This document shows, in pieces, positions 31,001 to 40,764 of a stretch of DNA of 64,000 nucleotides; position 1 is the stretch's first letter, and each line of letters starts with the position of its first letter. The notes beneath the pieces are model-generated. The model worked only from the letters and a program-made list of their open reading frames with translations, did not search any database and was not told the DNA's origin. Origin of the DNA: Ostreococcus mediterraneus (lineage: Eukaryota > Chlorophyta > Mamiellophyceae > Mamiellales > Bathycoccaceae). The DNA lies in assembly GCA_012295225.1 (NCBI GenBank), contig WMKK01000001.1, positions 496,001 through 560,000 on the forward strand, read 5' to 3'. The translations under genes were made by a program, and so were the position numbers.

Positions 31001-32793
31001 TATCGCCCGTGTGAATCGATGCGCAAGAGCAACTGGTAGCAGAACATCTCTGCCTCGGCATCTATGCTAAGTTTCACATCCCTATCTGCATGGTCATCGT
31101 ACATGTGACGCAGTGAAGTGAGCGTCTTCGTAAGTTGCTCGACGTTCAAGTGCGAATTATGACCGTCTGGGTTCGTCGCCGACGCCGCTTCTTCGCAGAG
31201 TTCGTGCTCAGAGAGAATGGTGTATCGCACCATTTGCTCCATGAGCTTCACCGCGAATGAATCCGTGATTTGCTGCAAGCTCAAATCTTGTCGAATCGAA
31301 CGGAGGCGATCCCAAAGAAACTTACTCTTCGTCATGAAACTCTCGTCTCGCCCATCTAAAATTCTCCAGAGCTGGTCTATGGCTAATTGCAACCCTTTCG
31401 GCGTACGCACCATATCTGGAGTGATACCGTCGACAATGCGCGTGTACTTTTTCACGCACAATTCTGGATGCGACGTCATGCGATCGTCAGCGTCCGGCCG
31501 CTCAAATAGTTCTAAATCACCGTTCGCCGACCGAAATACTCGCTCTTTTTCTGGACACATCAAGTCACACGTGCCGACAACGTATCCCGATGTCATGTCT
31601 ATAATTTCTCCGTCGGCGTTGACTTTGCTCTTCGCCGGCGACGCCTTGGGAGGAGGCTTCTGCGTGGTATTTGCTATGCTAGCGAGACCCGTAACCGGTT
31701 GACGAGGTAGCGGCGGTACGAATGTGCCTTTCCCGCCTCCTCCAAACGCGGAAGCGCTCGAAAACGCCTCACGCTTGTTGTCGTCAACCTTTGGGGCTCC
31801 AAAAGCGCCAAACGCCGATGGCGTGCTCGGCGACGCCATTGCTGTGTTTGCCTTGACTATAGGCGCGAACGGGGTTGCCGACGAGTTCAAACCTCCACCA
31901 AAAGGACTTCCTGACGTTGATGGTGTCGGCGATGTCGCCGCGCCGAAACCGAAAGACGTAGGCGCGTGTTCTGGCATTTTTGGCGCGAACGGCGTCGACG
32001 ACGTACTCGGCGCGCTCGCGCCGAACGCAGAAGATCCTCCGAACGGTGAGCGTGTCGCTGATGTGGGCGCGCTAAACGGTGAGCTCGTCACCGACGCAGG
32101 CGCACCAAACGGCGAGCTCGGCGCCGCAGGAGCAGCACCGAAAGGCGAGCTCGTCGCTGCAGGCACGCCAAACGGCGAACTCGGCGCCGAAGCCGCTGGC
32201 GCGCCGAATGGTGAAACACTCGCACTCCCGAATGGCGCCGGTGACGACGTCGCGGGTGCACCAAAAGATGAAGGCGATGTGCTCGCAGCGCCGAACGGCG
32301 ACGCACTCGCGAACGCGTTCGAGCCACCCGCGGTTCCGAACGGATTCGCTGCCGCCGGTGCACCGAATCCCGCGCTCGTCGCCGCCGGCGCAACAAGCGC
32401 ACTCGGCGCAGCACGCATACCACTCCCAAACCCACTCGTGCTCGCCGCGCCGAACGGCGATGTCGACGGCGACGCCGGAGCGCCAAACGCGCTCGCGCTC
32501 GCGCTCGCGCCCCCGAACGCGCCTCCACTTCCCCCGAACGGCGACGTCACCGCACCACCAAACGCCCCGGGCGCACCGAACGATCCGCTAGCACTCGCAC
32601 CACCGAACGGCGATCCACCGAACGGCCCAGACGCGGCGCCGCTGGCGCCGAATCCGCGTTGAGCACCAAACGGTGCGCTGCTCGGCGCACCGCCGAACGG
32701 CCCGCCCGGCGCCGCGGGCGTCGACGACGACGGCGCGCCGAACGGGTTCGCGTTCGCCTGCGCGTTGTTCTGCGCGTTCCTGTCGCCGAACAT
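28033..32793 (-). CDS. SAC3/GANP (MCM3AP)-like TREX-2 scaffold with N-terminal FG repeats
   Basis: The protein is 1586 aa from the ATG at 32791-32793; an in-frame GTG further out was rejected. Residues 1-~350 are FG repeats (FGAP, PFGA, AFGG). The Sac3 domain begins near 405 with GTCDLMCPEKERVFR and includes LWRILDGRDESFMTKSKFLW and an H-rich ERATYLQACCLHKFFNSMRG segment. A long Glu/Ala/Lys/Arg coiled coil covers about 790-1000. The C-terminal part resembles the MCM3AP/GANP C-terminal region. The family couples transcription to mRNA export at the nuclear pore through TREX-2. This full layout is like animal GANP and not the short yeast Sac3. The divergent phosphatase gene starts 82 bp away. 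Confidence 0.88.
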   Translation of the reverse strand: MFGDRNAQNNAQANANPFGAPSSSTPAAPGGPFGGAPSSAPFGAQRGFGASGAASGPFGGSPFGGASASGSFGAPGAFGGAVTSPFGGSGGAFGGASASASAFGAPASPSTSPFGAASTSGFGSGMRAAPSALVAPAATSAGFGAPAAANPFGTAGGSNAFASASPFGAASTSPSSFGAPATSSPAPFGSASVSPFGAPAASAPSSPFGVPAATSSPFGAAPAAPSSPFGAPASVTSSPFSAPTSATRSPFGGSSAFGASAPSTSSTPFAPKMPEHAPTSFGFGAATSPTPSTSGSPFGGGLNSSATPFAPIVKANTAMASPSTPSAFGAFGAPKVDDNKREAFSSASAFGGGGKGTFVPPLPRQPVTGLASIANTTQKPPPKASPAKSKVNADGEIIDMTSGYVVGTCDLMCPEKERVFRSANGDLELFERPDADDRMTSHPELCVKKYTRIVDGITPDMVRTPKGLQLAIDQLWRILDGRDESFMTKSKFLWDRLRSIRQDLSLQQITDSFAVKLMEQMVRYTILSEHELCEEAASATNPDGHNSHLNVEQLTKTLTSLRHMYDDHADRDVKLSIDAEAEMFCYQLLLRIDSHGRYAVQRSEMLNDLRGVRPEVLKHKDVQFALECHRVYHSNNFAGFFRLVERATYLQACCLHKFFNSMRGKALEVMNATYSKVVVPVAEIARLLHTDDIEAEALLLHHGLTVSRGNDGDKSPALMIRDSSFISPADEFPISRSDLVDKKRAPSYLLEIVGKVESSRVMAKQLPVFSSATKLTVPTPNASTLPPPQTEAEKRKAQADELRAKIAEREAALATERAAIEAKKKEIEERKEAEKKAAQEEERKAKEAEEAARKAEEEAKAAEAKARAEAEAAEAERKRIAQEAARAKAEAEARAVAEAERRRAEEEAERQRLEAERRAREAAEAARLAAIAKAEAEERARQAAIAEAERQRLIAEEKARREAAAAKAARRKEKMRLAMSRLMFSRWRMNSKEFRRERLINEALSMASPVPGSNINAARALFDEHASTSRPQDMLAQLRQKIEMSRSPEFGAPMDMPKTLGMTLNEAAAMAAPSALVWKCLICTGAEADTGPKASSRPRTAAATLAAEWLRTKLSRGASAHKIDHHTGAILSLYGTRLPSPASADEHEHVVGPLAWIIVRDVPAMMANAAGADAGASAAIFILDCGVGACEQHELDRLHAFYSAARKGEAPVVIMVATRDNCSEDAERDIRRTIENAGVKGALVIFLNPEGPEHWTDDKLARALVFLAERAPKAPRRRIAHLAAEVEEALKSGYVDLTIKPRVSANACIAVFNNALDQVERKIFEAARSDDTKQWPPVEIGLVNAALPPPGWRSEEKRAKILEAIRAVRLPPLDMTDTPARAFIDYINTVLPSYPPEYGRCMLAQARYDPHFHKLENIPWIALFQSLITMLLNRLEGLTKGECIYLPPGHPSYTFTPYEPEPELLANVCSPDTPPHEEFALPASRKRKHDDTIEENAVERFEEIESAPLDNIRATMDALKRNIKAQSARAEASERWLAALATNTPGTLDIPDAYGPDVDVQLAQFNAQLAEERATEARLRNMLGSL

Positions 32794-32875
32794 CGCGCGC
32801 GGACGACGACGGGACGACGACGACGCGTCGCGCTCTGCCGAGAGCCGTACGCGCACACGACGCCACAACTCGACG

Positions 32876-34171
32876 ATGCGCGCGTCGACGACGATGCGCA
32901 CCGGCGTCACAGCGACGTCAACGTCATCGCGCACGCGCGGTGCGTGCGTTTTCGATCGCCAGCGAGCGCGCGGACGGGCGACGTCGACGTCGCGCGCGAG
33001 CGTGCGAGCGCAAGATGGCGCGGGTGACGATGCGCCTCCTCGCGCGCCCGGGATTCAACAGCGCGGGTCGGCCGAGCGGTTGACCAACGTGCAAGGTGCG
33101 CGCGCGTTTCGGCTGGGTGTGTTCGCCGACGCGCAGTACGGCGACAAGGCGGACGAGGAGCGCGCGGATGAGAAGGGTCGAGTGAAGTATTTCCGTCGCG
33201 GCGCCAGCCGACTGGCGGAGTGCTACGAGGCGTTCGCGGAGCATCGCGAGGAGCTCAGTGGGATTATTAATTTGGGAGATTTATTTGATGGATATAACGA
33301 GGACGATAAGTCCACGTGGCCGGTGCTGCGAACACCGATGTCGGCGGAATTAGTAGAAAAGAACCGCCGCGACTTGTCGGTGATGAGCGAAATACAAAAG
33401 CGCGCTCCGACTAAAGTACATCATTGCATCGGGAATCATGACTGTAGTGTGCCTAGAGTGGAGTTGCTCGAAGCGTTGGGTGTTCGAGATGGGTTGTCGT
33501 ATTACTCTACACGCTTGCCGCGACGTTGGAGGCTGATAATTTTGGACACGACGGATGTCAACCCGCGATACATGCCTTCGGCGCGCGATAGCGAAGAATA
33601 CCGCTTTGGTATGGAGTTCGTGTCGAATAAGGGCAGTCACGAGATCGCGCCATGGGGTGGCGGTATTGGTCCAGCGCAAATGCAATGGCTACGTGATGAA
33701 CTCGCGAGCGCCAAGGCGAATGGCGAGCGCGTCATCGTGGCGTCGCACAACGCGCTGCACGTTCGCGCTGCGCGAGAAAAAATGAGCGCATGGAACGCGG
33801 ATGAAGTCTCGGCACTATTTGAAGAATACTGTGCGACCGTGAAAATTTGTCTCGCCGGACACGACCACCCAGGCGATTACTACATGAGCAAAAATGGGGT
33901 GCATTACGTTACGCTTGAAGCGATGCTTGAGGCGAATACCACGTCGTATGCGTATTTAACGGTGTACGACCACGTCGCCGAACTTCAAGGCGTGGGCACC
34001 GCAACAAGTCGACGCATGCGAATTAGCCCACACGGAGTTTTCACAGGAATAGCGACCTTTGGCGCAGACACCATAGCCGACATCGCGGGCACTGGTTCGC
34101 CGACGCGCATCGAGAGTACCGAACTTTCTCTCGTCGAGTGGATTAACAAGTATGGCAGGGATAAAAATTAA
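32876..34171 (+). CDS. Mn-dependent ADP-ribose/CDP-alcohol pyrophosphatase-like metallophosphoesterase
   Basis: The protein is 431 aa from the ATG at 32876; a second ATG at 32894 is equally possible. The first ~75 residues are Arg, Ser and Thr-rich and may target an organelle. Metal-binding motifs of the calcineurin-like fold are visible: FADAQYGD, NLGDLFDG, GNHD, ASHNALH and GHDHPGDYY. The segment STRLPRRWRLIILDTTDVNP fits the ADPRibase-Mn family, which hydrolyses ADP-ribose and CDP-alcohols and, in some members, cyclic ADP-ribose. TGTAA motifs just after the stop (34180-34190) could be polyadenylation signals of the green-algal type. Confidence 0.82.
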   Translation: MRASTTMRTGVTATSTSSRTRGACVFDRQRARGRATSTSRASVRAQDGAGDDAPPRAPGIQQRGSAERLTNVQGARAFRLGVFADAQYGDKADEERADEKGRVKYFRRGASRLAECYEAFAEHREELSGIINLGDLFDGYNEDDKSTWPVLRTPMSAELVEKNRRDLSVMSEIQKRAPTKVHHCIGNHDCSVPRVELLEALGVRDGLSYYSTRLPRRWRLIILDTTDVNPRYMPSARDSEEYRFGMEFVSNKGSHEIAPWGGGIGPAQMQWLRDELASAKANGERVIVASHNALHVRAAREKMSAWNADEVSALFEEYCATVKICLAGHDHPGDYYMSKNGVHYVTLEAMLEANTTSYAYLTVYDHVAELQGVGTATSRRMRISPHGVFTGIATFGADTIADIAGTGSPTRIESTELSLVEWINKYGRDKN

Positions 34172-34310
34172 TAGATTGTTGTAATGTAAATGTTAAATTG
34201 TGTTCATGTCTTGTCAAACATCAATGTTGTGAAGATCTGTACGGCAGACAGGTCGTTCGGCTACGCGTTTGTGTGTGATGTCACGGATCCAACCGAGACG
34301 GGTCTCGCGC

Positions 34311-35051
34311 TTACGCGGCGACCGGAGCGGCTTCGAGCCATTCGACGGTATCTCTCCAGTCGGCGTATTGAAACGCATCTTGGTTTTCGAAACCCGCACC
34401 GGTGGCGTGCACACCGCACGTATCAGCACCGTGTTGGTACTCCTCCTTGAAGACGCCCGGCAAGTTGCGGCGGCGAAGCTTGGAATCCCACTGGCGGTTC
34501 CACAAGTTGTAACCACCCTTGAGGCCGACGATGTTGACGTAGCCCATTTCATCCATGATTTCAAGGGCTTGGATAGCGCGGTTGCGACCATCAGAGCAAG
34601 ACACGATGATGCGCGCTTCCTTATCCGGGAACATCTTTTCAATTTGTGCCTTGAACCCTTCGTTCACGGTTTGCACGTACACCTTTTCACCCTTCTCGCT
34701 GTCGTACTTGCGCGATGCGTTGATCAAGGAGCACACCTTAAATCGTTGATCGGTCTTCGGGAAGTTACCCACGAAGTCAATCTCACTGTCCGCGCGCACG
34801 TCCAAAACCGTGTACCCGCCGGCGACGAGCAAGATCATGCCTTCGAGCGAATCCGCGATGCCAGCTTCGGGAAAATCCGCGAGCACCTCGTTGATGATCT
34901 CATCACTGAAACCGTGGTGCGGTTCCTTATAGATACCACCATCCATGCGCGGCGTCGCACGCGTCACCGCGCGCGTCGCACGCGACGTCTTCGGGGCCAC
35001 AGCGGCGCGCACCGCTGGGCGAGTCGCCATCGTCATCGAAAGCGCAGACAT
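34311..35051 (-). CDS. plastid-targeted rhodanese-like domain protein
   Basis: The protein is 246 aa from the ATG at 35049-35051. The first ~35 residues (MSALSMTMATRPAVRAAVAP, Ala/Thr/Arg-rich) look like a chloroplast transit peptide; an ATG further upstream gives a less sensible N-terminus. A single rhodanese domain has GYTVLDVRADSEIDFVGNF early and the active-site loop CSDGRNR. The Cys is kept, so sulfurtransferase or Cys-based activity is possible. The C-terminus holds YVNIVGLKGGYNLWNRQWDSK, a common end to plant rhodaneses. Comparable plant proteins sit in the thylakoid or stroma. The gene is convergent with the phosphatase gene. Confidence 0.82.
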   Translation of the reverse strand: MSALSMTMATRPAVRAAVAPKTSRATRAVTRATPRMDGGIYKEPHHGFSDEIINEVLADFPEAGIADSLEGMILLVAGGYTVLDVRADSEIDFVGNFPKTDQRFKVCSLINASRKYDSEKGEKVYVQTVNEGFKAQIEKMFPDKEARIIVSCSDGRNRAIQALEIMDEMGYVNIVGLKGGYNLWNRQWDSKLRRRNLPGVFKEEYQHGADTCGVHATGAGFENQDAFQYADWRDTVEWLEAAPVAA

Positions 35052-35461
35052 TGTATGTATTCTGTGTGTCGTGTACTGTGTGAAGGGGTACGAAGCGCGC
35101 GGTAAAAAAACGAGCTCGACGTGTGATAGTCTTGAGGAGCGATGTGCGTCGCGATCTGCCGCGCAGACGCGCGCGATGGCCCAATCGAGCGCCTCTGGAA
35201 GCTTTATCCACTTTCCCGACTGGTGGCGTCCTTCGCGGCGCGCTAAATCACTCTCCATAGGCATGCGACTGCGTTTCGTACGTATCATCCGCGTCGAAGT
35301 GGGCGAAAATGCACGCCGAGAGGCCCCCTGTTTTCGGGGTCATTTTCTTTCGTGACGCTTAAGTATGGGTGGTGTGTGACGCCACCAATGTAGGACCCGA
35401 CGCCCCATCGACCGCCCGAGGACGATGGCCTGCCGTCGCACACGACGACGCGCCGACGACG
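35052..35461. promoter_or_regulatory. divergent promoter between rhodanese and SDHAF2 genes
   Basis: A 410-bp spacer. Both neighbouring frames stay open into it, so 5' untranslated regions or slightly longer N-termini are possible. No conserved motif was identified. Confidence 0.35.
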
Positions 35462-35911
35462 ATGGATGGCGTCGTGCGCGCGTGCGCGCGGCGGTGCGCG
35501 GCGCGCATGCGTATCTCTCGCGTCGCTGCGTCGCGCTCCGCGTCGACAGGGATCGCGGATGACGACGCGAGACGAGCGCGCGTGAACCGCGCGCTGTATC
35601 GCGCCAAGCAGCGAGGATTTTTAGAGCTGGACATTGTCGTCGGCGAGTGGGCGTCGCGCGTGTTGGTGAATGCGGACGTGAAGTTTTTAGATGAGTTTGA
35701 TGCGGTGCTTGAGGCGGAGAATCCGGATTTGTTTAAATGGTTGACGATGCAAGAAGAGGCGCCGGCGGAGTACAAGGCGAACGCGGCGTATCGCTCGCTC
35801 GAGGCGCACTGCGTGAAGTTTTTGGACGAGAAGAGCGATAAGGAGACGCGCGCGGCCATGGGACGGGAGTGGATTAGAGGTTGGAACGACACGGGCAAAG
35901 GCAATCAATGA
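35462..35911 (+). CDS. SDHAF2: SDHAF2/SdhE-type FAD assembly factor for succinate dehydrogenase
   Basis: The protein is 149 aa from the ATG at 35462 (the upstream GTG start was rejected). It begins with an Arg/Ala-rich presequence of ~45 residues (MDGVVRACARRCAARMRISR). The mature part has RVNRALYRAKQRGFLELDI, with the family RGxxE motif, and LFKWLTMQEEAP with the typical late tryptophan. Family members help attach FAD covalently to the SdhA subunit in the mitochondrial matrix. The size fits. Confidence 0.85.
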   Translation: MDGVVRACARRCAARMRISRVAASRSASTGIADDDARRARVNRALYRAKQRGFLELDIVVGEWASRVLVNADVKFLDEFDAVLEAENPDLFKWLTMQEEAPAEYKANAAYRSLEAHCVKFLDEKSDKETRAAMGREWIRGWNDTGKGNQ

Positions 35912-36082
35912 GTGCGCGACGCGCGTTTAGATTAATTTGAGTATTACGTAGTGTGTATTAAAATTTGTCGCAATAGCAACTTGTTTCAACGTAGAGTCAA
36001 CGAGGAATGTTTTCATTCACACGTCGTATTATTAGCCCTCAAGTGAGTCGGGGATATTAAATGTGTCATCATGATGGCATAT

Positions 36083-38425
36083 TTATTCCTTGGCACCTTC
36101 AGTGGAAACCGGGGTTTGGTCGGCGTTCTTGATCCACACGTACCAGTACGCGGCGGAGACGAAGATGATTTCAACCACGAGGACGATGACGCCGTACCAC
36201 CAAGTTTTCCAGTCGGAGCGGAAGACCGGGGCCATGGTCAAGGAGAAGATGGTCATGAGCTTAATGAGAATGTTCAACGCCGGGCCAGAGGTATCCTTGA
36301 ACGGGTCACCGACAGTGTCACCAACAACGCACGCCTTGTGCGTGTTGGACTTCTTGCCACCATAGGTGTTTTCGTTTTCGATGTACTTCTTGGAGTTATC
36401 CCAAGCACCACCGGCGTTGGACATCATCACCGCAAGCATAAAACCAGAGGCGATGGCGCCACCGAGGAGACCACCGAGGCACTTGGCACCAACCAAGAGA
36501 CCAACGGCGATCGGGGTCATGACAGCCAAGATGCCCGGGATCAACATTTCGTTGATGGACGCCTTGGTGCACATCTTCACGCACGCCATGTGGTCGCACT
36601 TGACACCTTCCTTGCCTTCGAGGAGACCCGGGATGTCACGGAACTGGCGTTGGACTTCGACGATAATAGCGCCGGCAGCCTTGCGCACGGAGAGCATGGT
36701 GAGGGCAGCGAACAAGAACGGCAACATGGCACCGAAAATGACACCGGTGAGCACATAGGCATCGGTGAGGGACATGGCGGAGGCCAAGCAACGCGTGTTG
36801 ACACCGGAACTATCCATGCATGCGTACGGGACATCCTTGACGTACGCGTTCATCAAAGAAAGCGCGGTCAAGACGGCGGAGCCAATGGCGAAACCCTTAC
36901 CGGTGGCGGCAGTGGTGTTACCGAGGGCGTCGAGCTTGTCGGTGCGCTCGCGAACTTCGTCGGGGACACCTGCGGACATTTCGGCGATACCACCGGCGTT
37001 GTCCGCAACCGGACCGTACGCATCAGTGGCGAGAGTGACACCAAGGGTAGACAACATACCGACGGCGGAGATGGAGATACCGTACAAACCAGAAGTACCG
37101 GCACCCGCGACGTTGTAGCACGCCAACACGGTGGCGCAGATGACGATCGTCGGCGGGAAGACAGAAATCATACCGATACCCAAACCTTGGATGATGACAG
37201 TCGCAGCACCGCCAGCGGAACCGGCGTGGGTGATGGACTTCACCGGGGCGTAGGCGTAGGACGTGCAGTACTCGGTGGCTTCACCAATCAAGATACCAGC
37301 GACGAGACCGATGATGATGCAGCCAAAGTATCTGTAACCAACCTTGGAACCTTCGAAGAGCATTTCAACGCACGCAATGGCGAAGACAATCACAAGGATG
37401 GAGGCAGAGTACACACCACGGTGGAGTGCGTGGAGAAGTTCAGATTGAGAAGCGTCATCCTTGGTGGAGACGGTCCAGAAACCAATGGTCGCGGCGAGGA
37501 TACCGAAGCCAGAGATCCAGAACGGCAACGCCAATTCACGGTTGTCAGAGGAGAGAGCAGCGCAAGCAATGATGGAGCCAACGAAGGATTCGAAAAGATC
37601 GGCACCCATACCGGCGACATCACCGACGTTGTCACCGACGTTGTCGGCAACCGTGGCGGGGTTGCGAGGGTCATCTTCCGGAATGTCAGACTCAACCTTA
37701 CCGACGAGGTCAGCGCCGACGTCGGCAGCCTTGGTGTAGATACCACCAGCCACACGCGCGAAGAGAGCGATGGAGGAAGCACCGAAACCGAAGCCAGACA
37801 AGTATCTGATAGCATCACGCATGTCGAGGTCGGAGCCCGAGAGGGTACCGTTGTTGGAGCCAGTGGCCGTGGAGCCAGACTGCGCAGTCGCGAAGATGTA
37901 GAACAAGACGCTCAAGCCGAGGATACCGAACGCGACGACGGAGAAGCCCATGACGGCACCACCGGCGAAAGCGATTTGAAGCGCTTGGTTCAAGCCAGAG
38001 CGCGCCGCTTCCATCGTCTTAACGTTGGTTTGCGTGGCAACCTTCATACCGGCCCAGCCCGCGGACGCGGACAACACGGCGCCGGTGACAAAGCACATCA
38101 TCGTTTGCCAGCCACCCTTCTTGGTGCTAGAGAAGTACTCACCATTCACCAAGTAGGTCGGCGTGTCATCTTGGGATTCCAAGATACCGACGATGAACGC
38201 CGCAACGCACGCCACAAACGGCGCCAAGTACGAGTACTCGGTCACCAAGAAGGACGTCGCCCCCGTGGAAATTTGCTCGGCGATGAACAACTGCTCACCT
38301 TGCCCGTTCGGCGCCTTTCTCACGCGAACCATGAGAACGGCAACCATACCGAGCGCGATGATACCGCCCAAGAACGGCACCGACACAATCACCAACGGCG
38401 TAATTTCGTCATCCGTGAAAATCAT
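36083..38425 (-). CDS. VHP1: K+-dependent vacuolar H+-pyrophosphatase
   Basis: The protein is 780 aa from the ATG at 38423-38425; upstream codons lead only to a GTG. It is a polytopic proton pump driven by pyrophosphate hydrolysis. Conserved pieces include the catalytic [31 protein letters not shown] and [14 protein letters not shown]. The sequence [16 protein letters not shown] has Ala where K+-independent enzymes have Lys, which marks it as type I, K+-dependent. About 15 hydrophobic segments are visible. Location is expected to be the tonoplast or acidocalcisome-like vacuoles. Codon bias is strong, consistent with high expression, and creates a long antisense frame. Confidence 0.95.
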   Translation of the reverse strand: MIFTDDEITPLVIVSVPFLGGIIALGMVAVLMVRVRKAPNGQGEQLFIAEQISTGATSFLVTEYSYLAPFVACVAAFIVGILESQDDTPTYLVNGEYFSSTKKGGWQTMMCFVTGAVLSASAGWAGMKVATQTNVKTMEAARSGLNQALQIAFAGGAVMGFSVVAFGILGLSVLFYIFATAQSGSTATGSNNGTLSGSDLDMRDAIRYLSGFGFGASSIALFARVAGGIYTKAADVGADLVGKVESDIPEDDPRNPATVADNVGDNVGDVAGMGADLFESFVGSIIACAALSSDNRELALPFWISGFGILAATIGFWTVSTKDDASQSELLHALHRGVYSASILVIVFAIACVEMLFEGSKVGYRYFGCIIIGLVAGILIGEATEYCTSYAYAPVKSITHAGSAGGAATVIIQGLGIGMISVFPPTIVICATVLACYNVAGAGTSGLYGISISAVGMLSTLGVTLATDAYGPVADNAGGIAEMSAGVPDEVRERTDKLDALGNTTAATGKGFAIGSAVLTALSLMNAYVKDVPYACMDSSGVNTRCLASAMSLTDAYVLTGVIFGAMLPFLFAALTMLSVRKAAGAIIVEVQRQFRDIPGLLEGKEGVKCDHMACVKMCTKASINEMLIPGILAVMTPIAVGLLVGAKCLGGLLGGAIASGFMLAVMMSNAGGAWDNSKKYIENENTYGGKKSNTHKACVVGDTVGDPFKDTSGPALNILIKLMTIFSLTMAPVFRSDWKTWWYGVIVLVVEIIFVSAAYWYVWIKNADQTPVSTEGAKE

Positions 38426-39220
38426 GACGACAGATCCAGGGTTTTTCAAACCGAGGTCGCGCGCAAACAAACACCGATGATCGAGCGCGTGAAGTGCTTC
38501 TACTCGCCAACGTCTGCGACAGAAACGCAAAAACGAAAGAGCGAGTGGGTACGTATACGGTTGTGTACGTACGCGGGAACGGGCGAGATCACGTGACGCG
38601 AGAGGCACGGAGTGCGGTGCCAGCGCATCGGGCGATTAATTTCACATCGTGGATACAGGTCGGTCGTCATCCACTCGAACGTGCGCACGCCATGCGCGCG
38701 TGTGTGTGGGTAAACAGTACGCACTATGTATCGTATTTCGGCACCCGCGCGCCGCACGCGTCGCGGGTTCGTGGTATAGAAATCTATAGTTCGTATGGCA
38801 ATATAACTACACACTACGAGGCGCCGCCAACGTCAAGGGAGTAGGCCTCAGACTTTGACATACTTAGGCCGACTAAGAGCACCATAGATAACTAAAGTTA
38901 TCAGCGACTTATCGAAAAAATTGGGGTACGAGCACCACAATGCGCATAAAGTTATCAGAACGCTTCGCTCTTTTAGTCCAACTGACGATAACTTTAGCAT
39001 TAAGTCGGAGTTATGGTCAAAGTTATCTACGGTGCTCTTACAGTCAGCCTTAATAGTAGTTCGACGATCACACTACGACATGGGGCGATCGTTTCGTTCC
39101 CCTGCGTCGCGCTGGGACGGCGCATGATGCCACGTGGCACGTTGTGTGGTGTGTCGGACCCGCGTCACGACGCGCGCGCGCGCGGGCGGCGGCGGCAGAG
39201 TCACCGTCGGCGTCGGCGCG
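38426..39220. other. intergenic region with MITE-like repeat
   Basis: A 795-bp spacer between the divergent V-PPase and TcdA-like genes. Its right half is unusually AT-rich and holds the inverted-repeat element listed separately. No gene is seen. Confidence 0.6.
38863..39053. mobile_element. MITE-like element (~191 bp, TA flanks)
   Basis: The termini are imperfect inverted repeats of ~29-32 bp. The left arm (about 38864-38892) includes AAGAGCACCATAGATAAC and the right arm (about 39022-39053) includes GTTATCTACGGTGCTCTT. Both ends are bordered by TA (38861-38862 and 39054-39055), consistent with a TA target duplication as made by Tc1/mariner-type transposases. The interior repeats AAAGTTATC several times in both directions. 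No transposase is encoded. Base composition is much AT-richer than its surroundings. Confidence 0.65.
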
Positions 39221-40672
39221 ATGGCGTCGACGACGCATCCCTCGCGCGCGGTCGCGGCGGTCGTCGTCGTCGTCGGCGCGTTCGTCGCGGGCGCGGTCGC
39301 GGCGACGGCGTTGAGCCGGCGCGTGAAGGGTGAAGACCACGGCGATGTCGTCGGCGTGGATGGTGTCGGGCGCGTCGGTGGTGACGCGGTGCGGTGCGTG
39401 GACGTCGAGCGCGATGTGGGTGGGGTGCGTGGGGTGGCGACGGTGCCGTCGACGAGTGCGTTTGATGTGTCGGATGAGATTTTGCGCGAGCAGTTTACGC
39501 GCAACGTGCAGTTTTTCGGCGAACGCGGGCAGAGCGCGGTGCGGGACGCGTTCGTCGTCGTCGTCGGGCTCGGTGGTGTTGGTTCACACGCGGCGCATAT
39601 GATTTTGAGAAGTGGTATCGGGAAGCTGCGGGTGATCGATTTCGATCAGGTGAGTTTGAGTTCGCTGAATAGGCACGCGACGGCGACGCGGGCGGATGTC
39701 GGCACGGCAAAGGCGACGTGTTTGAAAAAGCACTTTGCGGAAATTTATCCCGAAGCAGATGTGGATGCGCGCGTGGCGATGTATGAAGCTGATGCTGAGG
39801 AAGAATTGCTAGGACCATGGTTCGGGACATCACAAGAACCGGATTTTGTGGTGGATTGTATCGATAATATTGACACGAAAATCGCTCTTCTGGAGGCGTG
39901 CGTGCGCAGAAACATACGCGTGGTGACATCAGGAGGCGCCGGCGCAAAGTGTGACCCGACGCGATTGCGATTTGCTGACATTGCCGATTGTGCTGCCGAT
40001 CCGCTCGCGCGTGCGGTACGATATCGGTTAAATAAAGAGTATAAAATCCAGGGCGGTATCACGGCGTTGATTTCCATCGAAAAGCAGCGATGCGAACTCG
40101 TCGCGGAGATGGAACTCAAAGAAGGCGAGACGCTTTCGGATTATCAAGTCATTCCGAATTTCCGCGTGCGTACGATTCCTGTGCTTGGGTGCGTGCCGGC
40201 CATTTTCGGCATGGCGCTCGCGAGTCACGTGCTCACTGAAATCGCCGAGGCGCCCTTCGATGGCGAGCCGCTCATCGTCTTGCGGTCAAAGCAATACGAC
40301 ACGCAGCTTGAACGTTTGCGTGAGCGCGAAAACGAGCGCGGACGCGAAGTGGCGAATATGGCTGTTGACTTGGAAGACGTCATATATTTAGTGCGCGAAG
40401 TGTGGTGCGCGTTGAGCGCAAGAGACACATCAAACAAGCGCTTGAAGGCGTATTGGCGCAACACGAGCGGGTTGTCATTGACTCGTTGGGATCCGGCCAA
40501 AGGGGCGACGCTGGACAATCTCGTGCTGCTCACCACGGATGAAGCCGATGCACATGATGCAAAATGCGGGCTAGAAGGTGGGTTTATTGCGTTGTGTGAC
40601 GAAGAACCCGACCTTGCGGCGTTCGTTACATCAAGGCTCAACCGCGTCAAATTAGACTTTGGTATACCGTGA
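39221..40672 (+). CDS. TcdA/CsdL-like tRNA threonylcarbamoyladenosine dehydratase
   Basis: The protein is 483 aa from the ATG at 39221; a GTG-led longer frame was rejected. An N-terminal hydrophobic segment at about 10-32 (AVAAVVVVVGAFVAGAVAAT) could be a membrane anchor, as in the yeast Tcd1/Tcd2 proteins of the mitochondrial outer membrane. The E1-like ATP-binding fold shows VVVVGLGGVGSHAAHMILRSG, the D in RVIDFDQVSLSSLNRHATA, DFVVDCIDNIDTKIALL and SGGAGAKCDPTRL. The enzyme cyclises t6A to ct6A at tRNA A37 using ATP. Its partner modification step (YrdC) is at the left end of this window. Confidence 0.85.
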   Translation: MASTTHPSRAVAAVVVVVGAFVAGAVAATALSRRVKGEDHGDVVGVDGVGRVGGDAVRCVDVERDVGGVRGVATVPSTSAFDVSDEILREQFTRNVQFFGERGQSAVRDAFVVVVGLGGVGSHAAHMILRSGIGKLRVIDFDQVSLSSLNRHATATRADVGTAKATCLKKHFAEIYPEADVDARVAMYEADAEEELLGPWFGTSQEPDFVVDCIDNIDTKIALLEACVRRNIRVVTSGGAGAKCDPTRLRFADIADCAADPLARAVRYRLNKEYKIQGGITALISIEKQRCELVAEMELKEGETLSDYQVIPNFRVRTIPVLGCVPAIFGMALASHVLTEIAEAPFDGEPLIVLRSKQYDTQLERLRERENERGREVANMAVDLEDVIYLVREVWCALSARDTSNKRLKAYWRNTSGLSLTRWDPAKGATLDNLVLLTTDEADAHDAKCGLEGGFIALCDEEPDLAAFVTSRLNRVKLDFGIP

Positions 40673-40764
40673 ATTAGAAACTATAGCGAAACGTAGGGCG
40701 CATTGTCGTTAATATCATCAACATAGATGTTTGCGTTACAATTTACACATGATCTGCTAATCTT

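Noticed and set aside
36071-38596. 841-codon plus-strand open frame
   Set aside because: It is the exact antisense of the V-PPase gene; its Asp/His/Gly-rich product has no domain and arises from strong codon bias.
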